Of a DNA stretch of 64,000 nucleotides, positions 17,057 to 27,674 are shown piece after piece (position 1 is the stretch's first letter; every line of letters starts with the position of its first letter). Made by a program: the position numbers and the translations under genes. Source of the DNA: Cytophagales bacterium (GTDB lineage Bacteria > Bacteroidota > Bacteroidia > Cytophagales > Cyclobacteriaceae); contig JAKSDO010000069.1 in NCBI GenBank assembly GCA_022360055.1, positions 89,582 to 153,581 on the forward strand. The letters are read 5' to 3'. The notes under the pieces are model-generated. The model saw only the letters and a list, made by a program, of their open reading frames with translations, had not been told where the DNA came from and did no database searches.

Positions 17057-20000
17057 ATGAAAAAAAATCTTAAACCGGGCGAAAGCTCAGTAAAGAATAT
17101 CGCTGTTATAAAGCTGCTGGTTGTCATGAAACTTATAATCGTATTTATCTCTGTTGTAAGTTTGAATTTAAGTTTTGGTTCGGGGTATGCCCAGGAAACC
17201 AAGCTGGATGTCAATGTAACTGATATTAGTATCAGACAGGTTCTTAAGGTCATTGAGGGTAAATCAGAATTTTCCTTTATGTATGACAACACGACGGTTG
17301 TATTGGAAAAGACGGTAAGTATTAATGTGAGGGATAAAACTATATTTGAAATCCTGGACAGGATTCTGGACAAGAATGAGATTAAATACCAGGTCATTGA
17401 CAGGCACATTGTACTTCTTCCCGTTGAGAAAGGAAGGGAGGAAAGGGTAATTACAGGTACGGTAATCTCTTCCGAAGACGACAGTGAACTTCCGGGCGTC
17501 AATGTGTTAATCAAGGGTTCTAATCATGGGACCATAACGGATATGGATGGGAACTTCCTTCTGAAGGTTCCGGATGAAGAAAATGTTGTTTTGGTATTTA
17601 GTTACGTCGGCTACATTCAGGAGGAGGTTGTACTTGGGAATCGGAATGTTATTGACGTTTCACTTATACCGGATATAACCTCATTGGAAGAAGTGGTAAT
17701 CATAGCTTATGGTACCACAAAAAAGGCTTCATTTACCGGTTCAGCAGCATTTATTGAAACGGATGCTATTCAAAAATCGGCCTCTTCAAACTTGTCCAAT
17801 GCTTTACAAGGATTGAGTGCGGGAGTACAAGTAGTTGCGCCAATTGGCAAACCCGGGGGTGATGCCAGTATTCAAATCAGGGGATTTGGTTCGATGAGTG
17901 CCTCAAACAATCCACTTATTATACTAAACGGAATTCCTTATGATGGCTCGTTGAGTAGTATTGCACCAAATGAAATTGAAAGCGTTTCAATTTTGAAAGA
18001 TGCGGTTTCTACCTCGCTATACGGATCCAGGGCTGCCAATGGTGTTATTTTGATTACCACAAAAAAAGGTACGCCCGGAAAAACTGTTGTGAATTTTAAG
18101 TCTACTTGGGGAACCTCAGACTTTGCCGTGGCACTTCCTCAAAAAATGAACTCTGATCAACAGTACGAAGCTGTTTGGGAAGGATTTTATTACGATTATC
18201 TTGTCGCTGGTAAAACCGATAACGAAGCGCGTGAGCTGGCAAGTAATAAGGTAACCGATAGATTCTATATTGCCAGGCCTCATACCAACTATCTTGGAGA
18301 AACCAGGAACTACAGAAGTAACTATAATATGGATAAACCTGTAGGATTGGATGGTAAAATTAAAGAAGGCGCCTTTCAACTTTATGAATATGATTGGACC
18401 GATCTGTTTGAGAAAAAGTTAAGGCAAGAGTATTCTTTGGATATCAGTACCGGATTAACCGAGAAGACAAGGCTGTTTTTTGCTACTTCGCTTATGGATG
18501 ATCAGGGGCAATATTTAAATCAACGATTTCGCAGGTGGTCAACCAGAGCTAACGTAAGTACTCAGATTAGTGAAAAAATATCAATAGATGCATCTTTAAA
18601 CTATATTAAAAATGATCAGAATGATCCGGGAGAATCTACTCGTTTTGTCCGAACAATACCGAATACAATACATCCTTATCAGTTTGATCATGAGCGTGGA
18701 GGATTTATGACCGACGCCTATGGGAACCTTGCATTGGAACGTGGAGGAGGGCAGTCATATTCAGGGCGAAGGTTCTTTGGCGGTAATAACCCATTTGAGT
18801 TTTCGATCGATCCATACGAGCCGGACAGCTATGCTTTTAACGTTAATAAAGACCATAAACTAATTAATCAGGTTTCGGTAAATTTCGAATTTCTTGAAAA
18901 CCTGAATTTACGGTCAAGTTTTAGTGCAGATCTTAGCATTCATAACCGTCATAGATACAGGAGCCCTGTATTTGGTATCGTTACTCGACCGGGTTGGGCT
19001 TCAAAAGCTAATACCACGAGGTTTGGGTATACCTGGAACAACATATTAAATTATTTATTCGATTTTAATGGCCATAAGTTTAACCTAATGGCGGGTAATG
19101 AGATTTATGCTTGGAGGAGCGATAATGTTTCTAGTTACAAAGAAGGATTTCCGGTACCGGGAATTTTTGAAGTAAACGCGGCATCGGCGGAACCAAATGC
19201 TGTTTCAAGCTCCAACGAATACAGTCTTGCCAGTGCTATGTCACGTTTAGAATATAATTTTAAAGATAAAGTTTATGCATCAGCCAGTTTCAGGGCAGAT
19301 GGCTCGTCCAGGTTCCATCCTGATAATCGATGGGGGTACTTCTGGTCTGTTGGGGGAGGTTGGAGAATCTCAGAAGAAAATTTTATGTTGGACGTTGGTT
19401 GGCTGGATAACTTAAAGTTGAAAGCAAGTTATGGAACCACTGGGAATGATAAAATTTCATTATATGCCTATCAGGCACTTTTCGACCCTGCATATAGTTT
19501 TTACGAAGAATCAGGCGCTATTGAAAAAAGATTACCAACCGCTGAATTAGGTTGGGAGAAAAATGTTCAGTTTAATACCGGTTTTGAATTCCTTGTTGGT
19601 GGAAGATTCTCAGGGGAGGTGGAATATTTTATTCGTCAGTCCAATGATCTGTTATTTTCAAGACCACTTCCACAATCGTTTGGTATTACATCGGTAGATG
19701 ATAATATCGCAAAGGTTGAAAACAAGGGCTTTGAGCTAACTCTCGGATACCAAATCCTGAAGAACTCTGATCTTAAATGGGATATTTCTTTAAATACAAC
19801 TCATTTTAAGAATGAGATCAAGGAGATGCCTCTTGAGGAAATGTTTGTACCTGGATCAAGTATACGAAAATGGGTAGCTGGAAAATCTATTTACGAGTTT
19901 TGGACTCCAACCTGGGCCGGTGTTGATCCGGAAACCGGAGACAATACCTGGTATAAAAATGTGTTCGATGAAGCAGGTAATGTTACCGGTCAGGAAATAA

Positions 20001-20551
20001 CGCACAAATGGGCAGAAGCAAACAACGAGGACCACCGCACCTATCAGGGTTCTTCTTTGCCTGATTTCTTTGGTTCGGTGACAAATTCCTTTTCATATAA
20101 AGGTATTGACTTATCTTTTATGTTTTACTACAGTGTAGGCGGTGTAATGTATGATGTTGTTTGGCGGGAAAATGTTAATATGCGGAATGCATTTGGTTTA
20201 ATCACTTACTGGATTGATAATCATTGGACACCCGAAAATACTGAAGCGCGGATTCCACGTCCTTCGCATAAGAATTTTGGCGATAACGGTAGAGCTACAA
20301 ACCAATATATGTTCACTAACGACTTTCTGCGGTTGAGAAATTTAAATATTGGTTATACGCTTCCGCAGTCTGTTTCAAACAAAATTAGAGTTGGTTCTTT
20401 GAGAGTATTTGCACAGGGGGAGAACCTTGCAACCTGGGGACCTGCAGCCCGGAGAGGTACGGACCCTGAAGTGGCAGGATTTGATGGTATTACTAATTAT
20501 AACTATGCAGTCAGGAAAACGGTTGTTGGTGGTATTCAAATTCAATTTTAA
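17057..20551 (+). CDS. SusC/RagA-family TonB-linked outer-membrane transporter with STN domain
   Basis: A 1164-residue protein. A long basic N-terminus and a hydrophobic signal helix end near GSGYAQ (about residue 45). An STN secretin/TonB domain covers about residues 50-125 (VTDISIRQVLKVIEGKSEFSF). A carboxypeptidase-regulatory-like domain covers about 130-215 (VITGTVISSEDDSELPGVNV). The plug starts at ALQGLSAGVQVV, with the RGFGSMSASNNPLIILNGIPYDG and LYGSRAANGVILITTKKG signatures. The rest is a 22-strand-type barrel ending in aromatic Phe (GGIQIQF). It imports oligosaccharides with the SusD partner encoded 5 bp downstream. The STN domain ties it to the FecR/ECF pair upstream. Confidence 0.95.
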   Translation: MKKNLKPGESSVKNIAVIKLLVVMKLIIVFISVVSLNLSFGSGYAQETKLDVNVTDISIRQVLKVIEGKSEFSFMYDNTTVVLEKTVSINVRDKTIFEILDRILDKNEIKYQVIDRHIVLLPVEKGREERVITGTVISSEDDSELPGVNVLIKGSNHGTITDMDGNFLLKVPDEENVVLVFSYVGYIQEEVVLGNRNVIDVSLIPDITSLEEVVIIAYGTTKKASFTGSAAFIETDAIQKSASSNLSNALQGLSAGVQVVAPIGKPGGDASIQIRGFGSMSASNNPLIILNGIPYDGSLSSIAPNEIESVSILKDAVSTSLYGSRAANGVILITTKKGTPGKTVVNFKSTWGTSDFAVALPQKMNSDQQYEAVWEGFYYDYLVAGKTDNEARELASNKVTDRFYIARPHTNYLGETRNYRSNYNMDKPVGLDGKIKEGAFQLYEYDWTDLFEKKLRQEYSLDISTGLTEKTRLFFATSLMDDQGQYLNQRFRRWSTRANVSTQISEKISIDASLNYIKNDQNDPGESTRFVRTIPNTIHPYQFDHERGGFMTDAYGNLALERGGGQSYSGRRFFGGNNPFEFSIDPYEPDSYAFNVNKDHKLINQVSVNFEFLENLNLRSSFSADLSIHNRHRYRSPVFGIVTRPGWASKANTTRFGYTWNNILNYLFDFNGHKFNLMAGNEIYAWRSDNVSSYKEGFPVPGIFEVNAASAEPNAVSSSNEYSLASAMSRLEYNFKDKVYASASFRADGSSRFHPDNRWGYFWSVGGGWRISEENFMLDVGWLDNLKLKASYGTTGNDKISLYAYQALFDPAYSFYEESGAIEKRLPTAELGWEKNVQFNTGFEFLVGGRFSGEVEYFIRQSNDLLFSRPLPQSFGITSVDDNIAKVENKGFELTLGYQILKNSDLKWDISLNTTHFKNEIKEMPLEEMFVPGSSIRKWVAGKSIYEFWTPTWAGVDPETGDNTWYKNVFDEAGNVTGQEITHKWAEANNEDHRTYQGSSLPDFFGSVTNSFSYKGIDLSFMFYYSVGGVMYDVVWRENVNMRNAFGLITYWIDNHWTPENTEARIPRPSHKNFGDNGRATNQYMFTNDFLRLRNLNIGYTLPQSVSNKIRVGSLRVFAQGENLATWGPAARRGTDPEVAGFDGITNYNYAVRKTVVGGIQIQF

Positions 20552-20556
20552 AAAGT

Positions 20557-22014
20557 ATGATCATGAAGAAGTTTAAGTATATAATATCAATATTGGTTTT
20601 TGCACTGATGTTTTCCTCATGTGAGGAATATTTGGATCATCAGCCTTCAGTTGATGTATCGGAACAACAACTATTCGAAAACCTATCCGGTTATCAGGTA
20701 GTTCTGAACGGTATTTATAAATACATTAAAAATGGTACAAATGGAATTACGGTAGGTATTGCCGGAATGCAGGCTTACAACCTTACTTCATCACCTGATT
20801 TATGGATTCGTCCTATCGGTAATGGATATTATAATTCAAGTATTTTTCTGTCTATAAGAACCGAAGCCGACGGTTCCTATGCCAACAGGTCTTGGGAATA
20901 CCATTATAAGATTATCAATAACTGTAATATTATTTTGGAAGGAATTGATGCTTTTAATGATGATCAACCTGAGGTAGTTGCTGAAATAAAAGGACAAACA
21001 CTTGCAATAAGGGGATGGGCCTATTTTAATTTGGCTCGGTATTTCCAACAAACCTATAGTATTGCTAAGGATATGCCGGGTGTTCCAATTTATACCACGC
21101 GTGCAACTGCAGAACGAAAGCAGGCTGACCGTTCAACTGTAGAGCAGGTTTATACTTTAATTCTTGACGATTTAAATACTGCTTTAGGTTTACTTGCAAA
21201 CTGGGAGCGTCCGGGCCTGGAATACATAAACAAAGATGTAGTAAATACATTTCTGGCACAGGTTTATCTAACAATGCAAAACTGGAGTGAAGCTGAAAGC
21301 CATGCCAATGCGGCTCGTACCGGATATGCATTAATGACGGGCGAGCAGTATCGCAGCGGATTTGCTGAAGCTAACAGCGAATGGATATGGGGATTTCAAC
21401 AAACTGAAAATGATAATATTCGCAATCAGAATTTATTTGGAAGATGGAATATTAATAACCATCGACCGGAAGGATCCCCCGCTTCAGGAGATAATACGCT
21501 GCGTGCAAACGAAAGTTTTGTTAATATGTTTGAAGAACAGGATGTGAGAAATCTGTTCTGGTATAGCGATGAAGGTGAACTTAATTCAGGCTGGGCTTCA
21601 GACAAATTTCGCGATGATGGCGCTGATTGGTACGGCGATATGATTGTAACCAGAGCAGCTGAAATGTATTTAATAGAAGCTGAAGCTTTGGCACGTCAAA
21701 ATAAAGGAGATCAGGCACTTGCCCTGCTCAATGCGTTACAAACATCAAGAAATGCATCAGTAACCACCACCGCAAACAAAGAGGAATTAATCGAGGCCAT
21801 CTGGATAGAAAAGAGAAAAGAACTGTATTCGGAAGGATTGGTATTCTGGGATTTGTTGCGTTTGGAAAAAGACTTGGAGAAAGAAGGCGATGCTCAGGAT
21901 TATATTACCATCCCTGCCCATTCGTATCAATTTATTATGCAGATTCCAACAGATGAGTTGAATTTTGGCGGTATATCTGTTCAAAATCCTTTGGACGATA
22001 TTTACAATCCTTAA
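20557..22014 (+). CDS. SusD/RagB-family glycan-binding lipoprotein
   Basis: A 485-residue outer-membrane lipoprotein with a signal peptide whose lipobox is FSSC at about residues 19-22 (a second ATG at 20563 would also keep it). The mature start EEYLDHQPSVDVSEQQLF is typical. SusD TPR-like helices include EIKGQTLAIRGWAYFNLARYFQQTY. The C-terminal segment reads EMYLIEAEALARQN, then IWIEKRKELYSEGLVFWDLLRL, the family hallmark, and ends NPLDDIYNP. It forms the lid of the SusC transporter. A strong hairpin terminator follows at 22049-22076. Confidence 0.95.
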   Translation: MIMKKFKYIISILVFALMFSSCEEYLDHQPSVDVSEQQLFENLSGYQVVLNGIYKYIKNGTNGITVGIAGMQAYNLTSSPDLWIRPIGNGYYNSSIFLSIRTEADGSYANRSWEYHYKIINNCNIILEGIDAFNDDQPEVVAEIKGQTLAIRGWAYFNLARYFQQTYSIAKDMPGVPIYTTRATAERKQADRSTVEQVYTLILDDLNTALGLLANWERPGLEYINKDVVNTFLAQVYLTMQNWSEAESHANAARTGYALMTGEQYRSGFAEANSEWIWGFQQTENDNIRNQNLFGRWNINNHRPEGSPASGDNTLRANESFVNMFEEQDVRNLFWYSDEGELNSGWASDKFRDDGADWYGDMIVTRAAEMYLIEAEALARQNKGDQALALLNALQTSRNASVTTTANKEELIEAIWIEKRKELYSEGLVFWDLLRLEKDLEKEGDAQDYITIPAHSYQFIMQIPTDELNFGGISVQNPLDDIYNP

Positions 22015-22048
22015 GAGGTTTATTCATAGAATAAGTTAGGTTAAAATT

Positions 22049-22078
22049 AACAAAGGCTCAATAGAGAGCCTTTGTTTT
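22049..22078 (+). terminator. Terminator after susCD
   Basis: The 11-bp perfect stem AACAAAGGCTC/GAGCCTTTGTT has a 6-nt loop and trailing T residues. It probably lowers expression of the downstream enzyme genes relative to susCD. Confidence 0.75.
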
Positions 22079-22098
22079 AAAACTTTAATTAGTTAATA

Positions 22099-24489
22099 AT
22101 GAAGCACTCTATATTAATAGTTGCATCGGCAATTCTGTTTGTGTCAAGTTGTTTGGCACAGACCAGAGATTTTTATCCGGTATCTCCGGTTCCATTTGCC
22201 AAAGTGGAACTTAACGACAGTTTTTGGAAAAACCGGGCCCAAATTAATAAAGAAGTTACCATTCCTATAGCTTTTCAACGAAGCGAAGAAAGTGGCCGAT
22301 TGGCAAATTTCCGGATTGCCGCCGGATTGGAGGAAGGTACTTTCCCCGAAAAAAGGAGAGGATTCGACGATTCAGATGTTTTTAAAATTATTGAAGGGGC
22401 AAGCTATAGTTTAATCACTAATCCTGATAAGGAGATGGAATTGTTCCTGGATACGCTGATTTCTCACATAGCCGGTGCCCAGGAAGACGACGGGTATTTA
22501 TACACGGTCCGTTCTATTATGGGGGAAGGTACTCACCGCGATACTAAAGAAGCCCGGTGGATGGCGGTAGAAAAGGGATCGCACGAACTATACAACCTTG
22601 GGCACATGTACGAAGCAGCGGTTGCGCATTACGAAGCTACCGGGAAACGTTCGTTTCTGAATGTGGCCATAAAAAGTGCCGATTTGGTGGATAATACCTT
22701 TGGCACCGGTAAACTGGAGCTTATTCCCGGTCATCAGGAAATTGAAATAGGCTTGGTAAAACTATACGTGTGTACCGGGGAAGAACGCTACCTGAACCTT
22801 GCAAAGTACTTCCTCGATATGCGTGGGAAAACACTGCGACGTCAAGAATACGATCAAACTCATAAACCGGTGGTTGAGCAGGATGAAGCCGTTGGCCATG
22901 CTGTAAGAGCAATCTATATGTTTGCCGGCATGGCCGATATTGCAGCACTTACCGGCAACGACGCTTATCTGAATGCTATGGAAAAACTATGGTACGATAT
23001 TGCTGCCCATAAGCTCTATATTACCGGAGGAATTGGCTCTCCAGGGGGTGCCGAGGGTTTTGCGGAAAAATACAGGCTAGCAAATTACACGGCTTATTGC
23101 GAAACCTGTGCAGCCATAGCCAATATTTTCTGGAATTACAGAATGTTTTTAACCCATGGAGATTCAAAATACATCGATATTTTAGAACTGGCACTTTACA
23201 ATAATGTACTGTCAGGTGTAGCATTATCGGGCGATTTATTTTTCTATCCCAATAAGCTTGAATCGCGAGGCGATGTAGAACGCAGCCAGTGGTTTCATAC
23301 TTCGTGCTGCCCAACAAATATTTCGCGTATAATTCCTTCAGTTCCCGGTTATATCTACGCAAAAAAAGATGAAGATATTTATATCAATCTGTTCATTTCC
23401 AGTGCGGCAGCACTGGAAATAGATGGTAAAAATATTGAAATAGAACAGCAGAGTTCTTTGCCATGGGGCGGGAAGGTAAAGGTTGAACTTTTTCCTGAAA
23501 AAGCCACAGAATTCAAACTTAGAGTACGCATCCCTTCCTGGATAAAAGACAAACCAGTGGCAACCGACCTATACAGCTACGTTGATCGTAAGAATCAAAA
23601 GCCAACTATTCTGCTAAATGGTGACAAGATTGATTTTGAAATAGAGCAAGGTTATGCAGTTATCTCAAAACAATGGAATAAAGGAGATAAAATCGAAATA
23701 GAGTTTCCTTTTGATGTGCGCAAAATAGTTTCCAGTGAAAATGTGAAAGATAACATCGGCAGGGCGGCACTTCAGATCGGTCCGGTAATTTATTGCGTGG
23801 AAGGTCATGAACATCCGAACAGGAAGGCAAATAATCTTCTTTTAGCGGAAGCACCATTTCAGGTTGAATTCCAAAAAGATTTGCTTGACGGGGTAATGAC
23901 AATCCATGGGAAAGCATTTCAGCTCTATGAAAATGAAGACGGCGAAATTCAGATGCAGGATGTAAATCTTACCGCCATTCCATATTACGGTTGGGCCAAC
24001 CGGGGTGCTTCTGAAATGCTGGTGTGGTTGCCAATCAAAAAAGAATATGCCAGAGCAGCTCCACAGTCAACCATTGCTTCAAAAAGTAAAATAGAAACTT
24101 CAAAACAGGCAAGAACTGGCGGTTTAAAATATGTAAATGATTTGTACATTCCGGGGAAAACAAAATCGACAGCCATACCAAACTTCAACTGGTGGCCGGT
24201 AAAAGAATCAAAGGAATGGATTACTTATACCTTTGAGCAAGCAACTGAAATATCTGAAAGTTCGGTGTATTGGCACGAAAGCACAGCCGGGGAAGGTTCG
24301 TATCCAAAATCGTGGAAACTCTATTATCAGAAAGATGGAAAGTGGAAACCAGTAAAAGCAAAATACCCGGTTGAAAAAGATGGCTTGGCAAGTACGGCAA
24401 CTTTTAAACCACTAAAAACCGAAGCTTTAAAACTGGAAATTGAAATTGGTAAAGATCCGGCCGGAATTTACGAATGGACAGTAGATTAG
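22099..24489 (+). CDS. GH127-family (DUF1680) beta-L-arabinofuranosidase-like enzyme
   Basis: A 796-residue exported protein (signal peptide ending SSCLAQ; an SSC lipobox is also possible). The (alpha/alpha)6-barrel core covers about residues 25-600. The zinc/cysteine active site known from B. longum HypBA1 is conserved: Glu335 and Cys337 (in CETCAA) and Cys403-Cys404 (in HTSCCPTN). GH127 enzymes release beta-L-arabinofuranose with a cysteine nucleophile. The C-terminal about 130 residues (WWPVKESKEWITYTF, then YWHESTAGEGSYPKSWKLYYQ) look like a discoidin-type carbohydrate-binding sandwich. It is the first enzyme gene after the susCD terminator. Family GH127 also contains other specificities, so arabinose release is probable, not proven. 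Confidence 0.88.
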   Translation: MKHSILIVASAILFVSSCLAQTRDFYPVSPVPFAKVELNDSFWKNRAQINKEVTIPIAFQRSEESGRLANFRIAAGLEEGTFPEKRRGFDDSDVFKIIEGASYSLITNPDKEMELFLDTLISHIAGAQEDDGYLYTVRSIMGEGTHRDTKEARWMAVEKGSHELYNLGHMYEAAVAHYEATGKRSFLNVAIKSADLVDNTFGTGKLELIPGHQEIEIGLVKLYVCTGEERYLNLAKYFLDMRGKTLRRQEYDQTHKPVVEQDEAVGHAVRAIYMFAGMADIAALTGNDAYLNAMEKLWYDIAAHKLYITGGIGSPGGAEGFAEKYRLANYTAYCETCAAIANIFWNYRMFLTHGDSKYIDILELALYNNVLSGVALSGDLFFYPNKLESRGDVERSQWFHTSCCPTNISRIIPSVPGYIYAKKDEDIYINLFISSAAALEIDGKNIEIEQQSSLPWGGKVKVELFPEKATEFKLRVRIPSWIKDKPVATDLYSYVDRKNQKPTILLNGDKIDFEIEQGYAVISKQWNKGDKIEIEFPFDVRKIVSSENVKDNIGRAALQIGPVIYCVEGHEHPNRKANNLLLAEAPFQVEFQKDLLDGVMTIHGKAFQLYENEDGEIQMQDVNLTAIPYYGWANRGASEMLVWLPIKKEYARAAPQSTIASKSKIETSKQARTGGLKYVNDLYIPGKTKSTAIPNFNWWPVKESKEWITYTFEQATEISESSVYWHESTAGEGSYPKSWKLYYQKDGKWKPVKAKYPVEKDGLASTATFKPLKTEALKLEIEIGKDPAGIYEWTVD

Positions 24490-24540
24490 TTTCAGCTTAA
24501 AGACCGGAAACAGATTCATTCACCTTGATTAAAAGATATT

Positions 24541-26001
24541 ATGCATAAACTCGGATCACTTTTTATTTTCTACTGCCTGGTAGCAAATGCCGTTATTGCA
24601 CAAAATCCGGAGCGACCGAATATATTGTTTTTTCATGCCGATGATATGTCGTGGAGGGATTGTGAGCCCTACGGAAATCCCGATGTGCTCACTCCAACGA
24701 TTTCGCGATTGGCAGAAGAAGGAATGTGTTTCGACAATATGCATACGTCCACGGCTATGTGCGCCCCAACCCGTATGCAGCTTTATACAGGCATGTACCC
24801 GGCACGGACCGGCGCATATCCCAATCATAGCATGGTTTACGACGGTGTTCGTAGCCTGGCGCATCATTTTAATAATCTCGATTACCGGGTGGCTTTAATC
24901 GGAAAAATCCATCATGAGCCATTCCGCTCATTTCCGTTTGAGTTTCTGGGCGGAAGGCATCACGATCACGGAGACGGTATGGATATTGATTTGGAACGGG
25001 TCAAGCCGATTTTGAAACAAGACAAACCATTTTTTCTGGTCGTTTCATCCAATCAGCCCCATTCTCCATGGAATAGAGGACCGGTGGAAAAGTATGACAA
25101 AACCAAAATTGCTGTTCCTGAATACATGATAGATTGCGAAAAAACAAGAAGCGATTTAATCCGGTATTATGCCGAAATTACCTACTCCGATAGCTTGCTG
25201 GGAGTTTGTATGAATTATTTGGAAGAGGTTGGCAAAACCAAAAATACCATTGTAGTTTTTACCAGCGAACAGGGATCATCCTTTCCTTTTGCAAAATGGA
25301 CCTGTTACGACATGGGGCTTAAAACAGCATTTATTGTTAAATGGCCGGGGAAGATTAAACCTGGCACACGAAATGAGGCTTTGACCCAGTACGTGGATGT
25401 AGTACCTACTTTATTGGAAGCTTCCGGTATTGATCCATTGGAAATCAAAACAGGTATAAGCAATGCAGATGGCGAGACAGGTTTTGACGGGCAAAGTTTC
25501 TTAAAAGTGTTAAGGGATGATAAACAAGAACACCGTAATTATGTATTTGGGATTCAGACAACCCGTGGGATTTATTCCGGTTCGGTCTGTTACCCCATTC
25601 GCTCGGTTCGAAGCAGGCAATACAAATATATTCTTAACCTGAATAGCGGCGCTCATTTTTACAACATGGTAAATGTAAGTACGCGGGGTATCTACAGTGT
25701 ATGGTTAAACGAAACTTCCGGCGATAAAGAACGAAACGAGTATGTAACCCGGTATAAAACCCGCCCAAAGGAAGAGTTGTATGATATTCTGACCGATCCC
25801 TATGAATCGAATAACCTTGCAGAAAATCCTGATATGGAAGATGTAAAGATTGAACTGCGAAAAGAACTTTCGGCCTGGATGAAAGAACAAGGCGATGAAG
25901 GTATAGAAACAGAAATGAAAGCTTTGGAGAGGCAGCCCGGAAAAAAGAACAATACCTGGACGGGTCATGAAGAACAGACGAACAGAAAAATTCTCAATTA
26001 A
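24541..26001 (+). CDS. Sulfatase (S1 family), first of five
   Basis: A 486-residue exported type I sulfatase (signal peptide ending VIAQ). The metal-site start is NILFFHADDMSW. The formylglycine motif C-A-P-T-R begins at Cys74, followed by LYTGMYPARTG. A second catalytic block is GKIHHEP with the Lys/His pair. FTSEQGSSFPFAKWTCYDMGLK is a variant of the usual TSDHG and fits a subfamily that resembles N-sulfoglucosamine sulfohydrolase-like enzymes. Maturation needs a formylglycine-generating enzyme or anSME, neither of which is in this window. It removes sulfate esters or N-sulfate from the PUL substrate. It is spaced 51 bp after GH127 and 9 bp before the next sulfatase. Confidence 0.92.
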   Translation: MHKLGSLFIFYCLVANAVIAQNPERPNILFFHADDMSWRDCEPYGNPDVLTPTISRLAEEGMCFDNMHTSTAMCAPTRMQLYTGMYPARTGAYPNHSMVYDGVRSLAHHFNNLDYRVALIGKIHHEPFRSFPFEFLGGRHHDHGDGMDIDLERVKPILKQDKPFFLVVSSNQPHSPWNRGPVEKYDKTKIAVPEYMIDCEKTRSDLIRYYAEITYSDSLLGVCMNYLEEVGKTKNTIVVFTSEQGSSFPFAKWTCYDMGLKTAFIVKWPGKIKPGTRNEALTQYVDVVPTLLEASGIDPLEIKTGISNADGETGFDGQSFLKVLRDDKQEHRNYVFGIQTTRGIYSGSVCYPIRSVRSRQYKYILNLNSGAHFYNMVNVSTRGIYSVWLNETSGDKERNEYVTRYKTRPKEELYDILTDPYESNNLAENPDMEDVKIELRKELSAWMKEQGDEGIETEMKALERQPGKKNNTWTGHEEQTNRKILN

Positions 26002-26010
26002 TATTTAATT

Positions 26011-27651
26011 ATGGTTGACTTTAGGAAAATATTTTACCCGATTCTTTTAACTATAGCTTTTGGTGCATGCCAGAAACAAGAGCAGGAATTTAAACGCCCC
26101 AATATTCTTTTTATTACAACTGATTATACGCGAGGAGAAGATTTGCCGGTAACCGGAGCTCCTTTTTTACATGCGCCTGCATTAACCAGGCTTTGCGAAG
26201 AAGGGGCGGTTTTTACACGTCATTGTTGTATCGCCCCCATTTGTATGCCCGCGCGGGCCACCATTGCTACCGGACATTATCCGCATTCTCATTCGCTTTG
26301 GGATAATCGCTCCATACCTTTAAAACAGCCCGGGCTTCCATTGCTCACGACCGATTTAAAGGAAATGGGGTATCAGACCATAGGAATAGGTAAAATGCAT
26401 TTTCATCCTTTTAAATCGGACTATGATTACGACATCAGAATTACTCTTGAAGGCAAAGACCGTAATTACCGTGATGATGATTATCAAAAGTATCTCGAGG
26501 AAAAAGGATCAAGCAGAGAAAAAATAAGGGAACAAAGAGATAACAGCGGATTACCCCGTGGTCAAAGTTTTTTCGATTGGCAAATCGATGAAGAATTGCA
26601 CGCAGATGCTTTTGTTGGATTAAAAACGGTTGAAACAATTCAAGAGCACAAGCTTTCGAAAGAAAATCCCTGGTTTATGTGGGTGTCGTTCACGGGACCA
26701 CATAATCCATGGAATGCCCCGGAGCGTTTTGCAAAGTTGTATCGCGAAATGGATAACCTGCCAAACGGCGATTTTATTGAGGGGGAGCTCGATTCAAAAC
26801 CCATCGACTATACACGGCACCGCTATGGTTACGGAGGAGATTTAATGCGAATTTACGACCAAAAAAGCAATGAAGAGAAATTGGAAATCCGTAGGAATCT
26901 ACGTGCAGGGCATTATGGTTTACTTTCCTTCATTGATGAATGGATTGCAAAGATTATGCAGGCACTGGAAAGAAGCGGGCAGTTGGAAAATACAATTGTT
27001 GTTTTCTCATCAGATCATGGAAGCGCTTTATTCGATAATGAAATGTTGCACAAAGGAGCTTCATTTCCAACACAATCATTGGTTCCGTTTGTGGTGTGGC
27101 ATCCCGGTGTTATTGAGCCGGGCTTAAGAACTGAATTTACAACGCATGCCGATTTGTATTCAACGTTTCTTGAGCTGGCAGGAAATAAAAATCCTAAAAA
27201 AAATGAAGGAAAGAGTTTGGTCGAAGTATTTAGAACACCTGGTCAAGTTGTAAATGATTTTGTGGTTATTGAAAGTACAATGGTCACCTCCATCATGAAT
27301 GATAAATGGTTGGCTGGCTTTCATCATATCACCAAAGAAGTGGAATTGTATGATTTAGAAAAAGACCCGATGTGCCATTTCAATATTTCCCAAGAAGAGT
27401 CGTCTCAACCGATAATCTCCGATTTAAAAACACAGCTATACCAATGGAGAAAAGATCTGGCTAAAAAAGGAGAAACCATTGATGAAGATCCTTTTTTGTG
27501 GTACGAAGAACTTGGTGATACAACACAGATTTCAAAATACTTTAAAAGCTATACAAATGCCTTCAAGCACCTTGCTAAAATGGATGATGAAACGCCCGGA
27601 GTTACTGGTGTTGCCGCCCAAAAAGTTCTTGATACGGCTGGAATTGATTAA
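26011..27651 (+). CDS. Sulfatase (S1 family) lipoprotein, second of five
   Basis: A 546-residue protein with a lipobox FGAC near residue 20, so it is probably surface or periplasmic lipid-anchored. The catalytic motif is C-M-P-A-R from Cys78, with Ala where the sulfatase consensus has Ser/Thr. This CXPAR form is known in choline-sulfatase and phosphonate-hydrolase-like branches and still forms formylglycine. Other blocks are GKMHFHPF, VSFTGPHNPWNAPE and VFSSDHGSALFD. It differs clearly from the other four sulfatases, suggesting a different sulfate position or sugar. It starts 9 bp after the preceding sulfatase and is part of the same operon. Confidence 0.92.
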   Translation: MVDFRKIFYPILLTIAFGACQKQEQEFKRPNILFITTDYTRGEDLPVTGAPFLHAPALTRLCEEGAVFTRHCCIAPICMPARATIATGHYPHSHSLWDNRSIPLKQPGLPLLTTDLKEMGYQTIGIGKMHFHPFKSDYDYDIRITLEGKDRNYRDDDYQKYLEEKGSSREKIREQRDNSGLPRGQSFFDWQIDEELHADAFVGLKTVETIQEHKLSKENPWFMWVSFTGPHNPWNAPERFAKLYREMDNLPNGDFIEGELDSKPIDYTRHRYGYGGDLMRIYDQKSNEEKLEIRRNLRAGHYGLLSFIDEWIAKIMQALERSGQLENTIVVFSSDHGSALFDNEMLHKGASFPTQSLVPFVVWHPGVIEPGLRTEFTTHADLYSTFLELAGNKNPKKNEGKSLVEVFRTPGQVVNDFVVIESTMVTSIMNDKWLAGFHHITKEVELYDLEKDPMCHFNISQEESSQPIISDLKTQLYQWRKDLAKKGETIDEDPFLWYEELGDTTQISKYFKSYTNAFKHLAKMDDETPGVTGVAAQKVLDTAGID

Positions 27652-27674
27652 TAGAATTGAATAAGAATAATCCA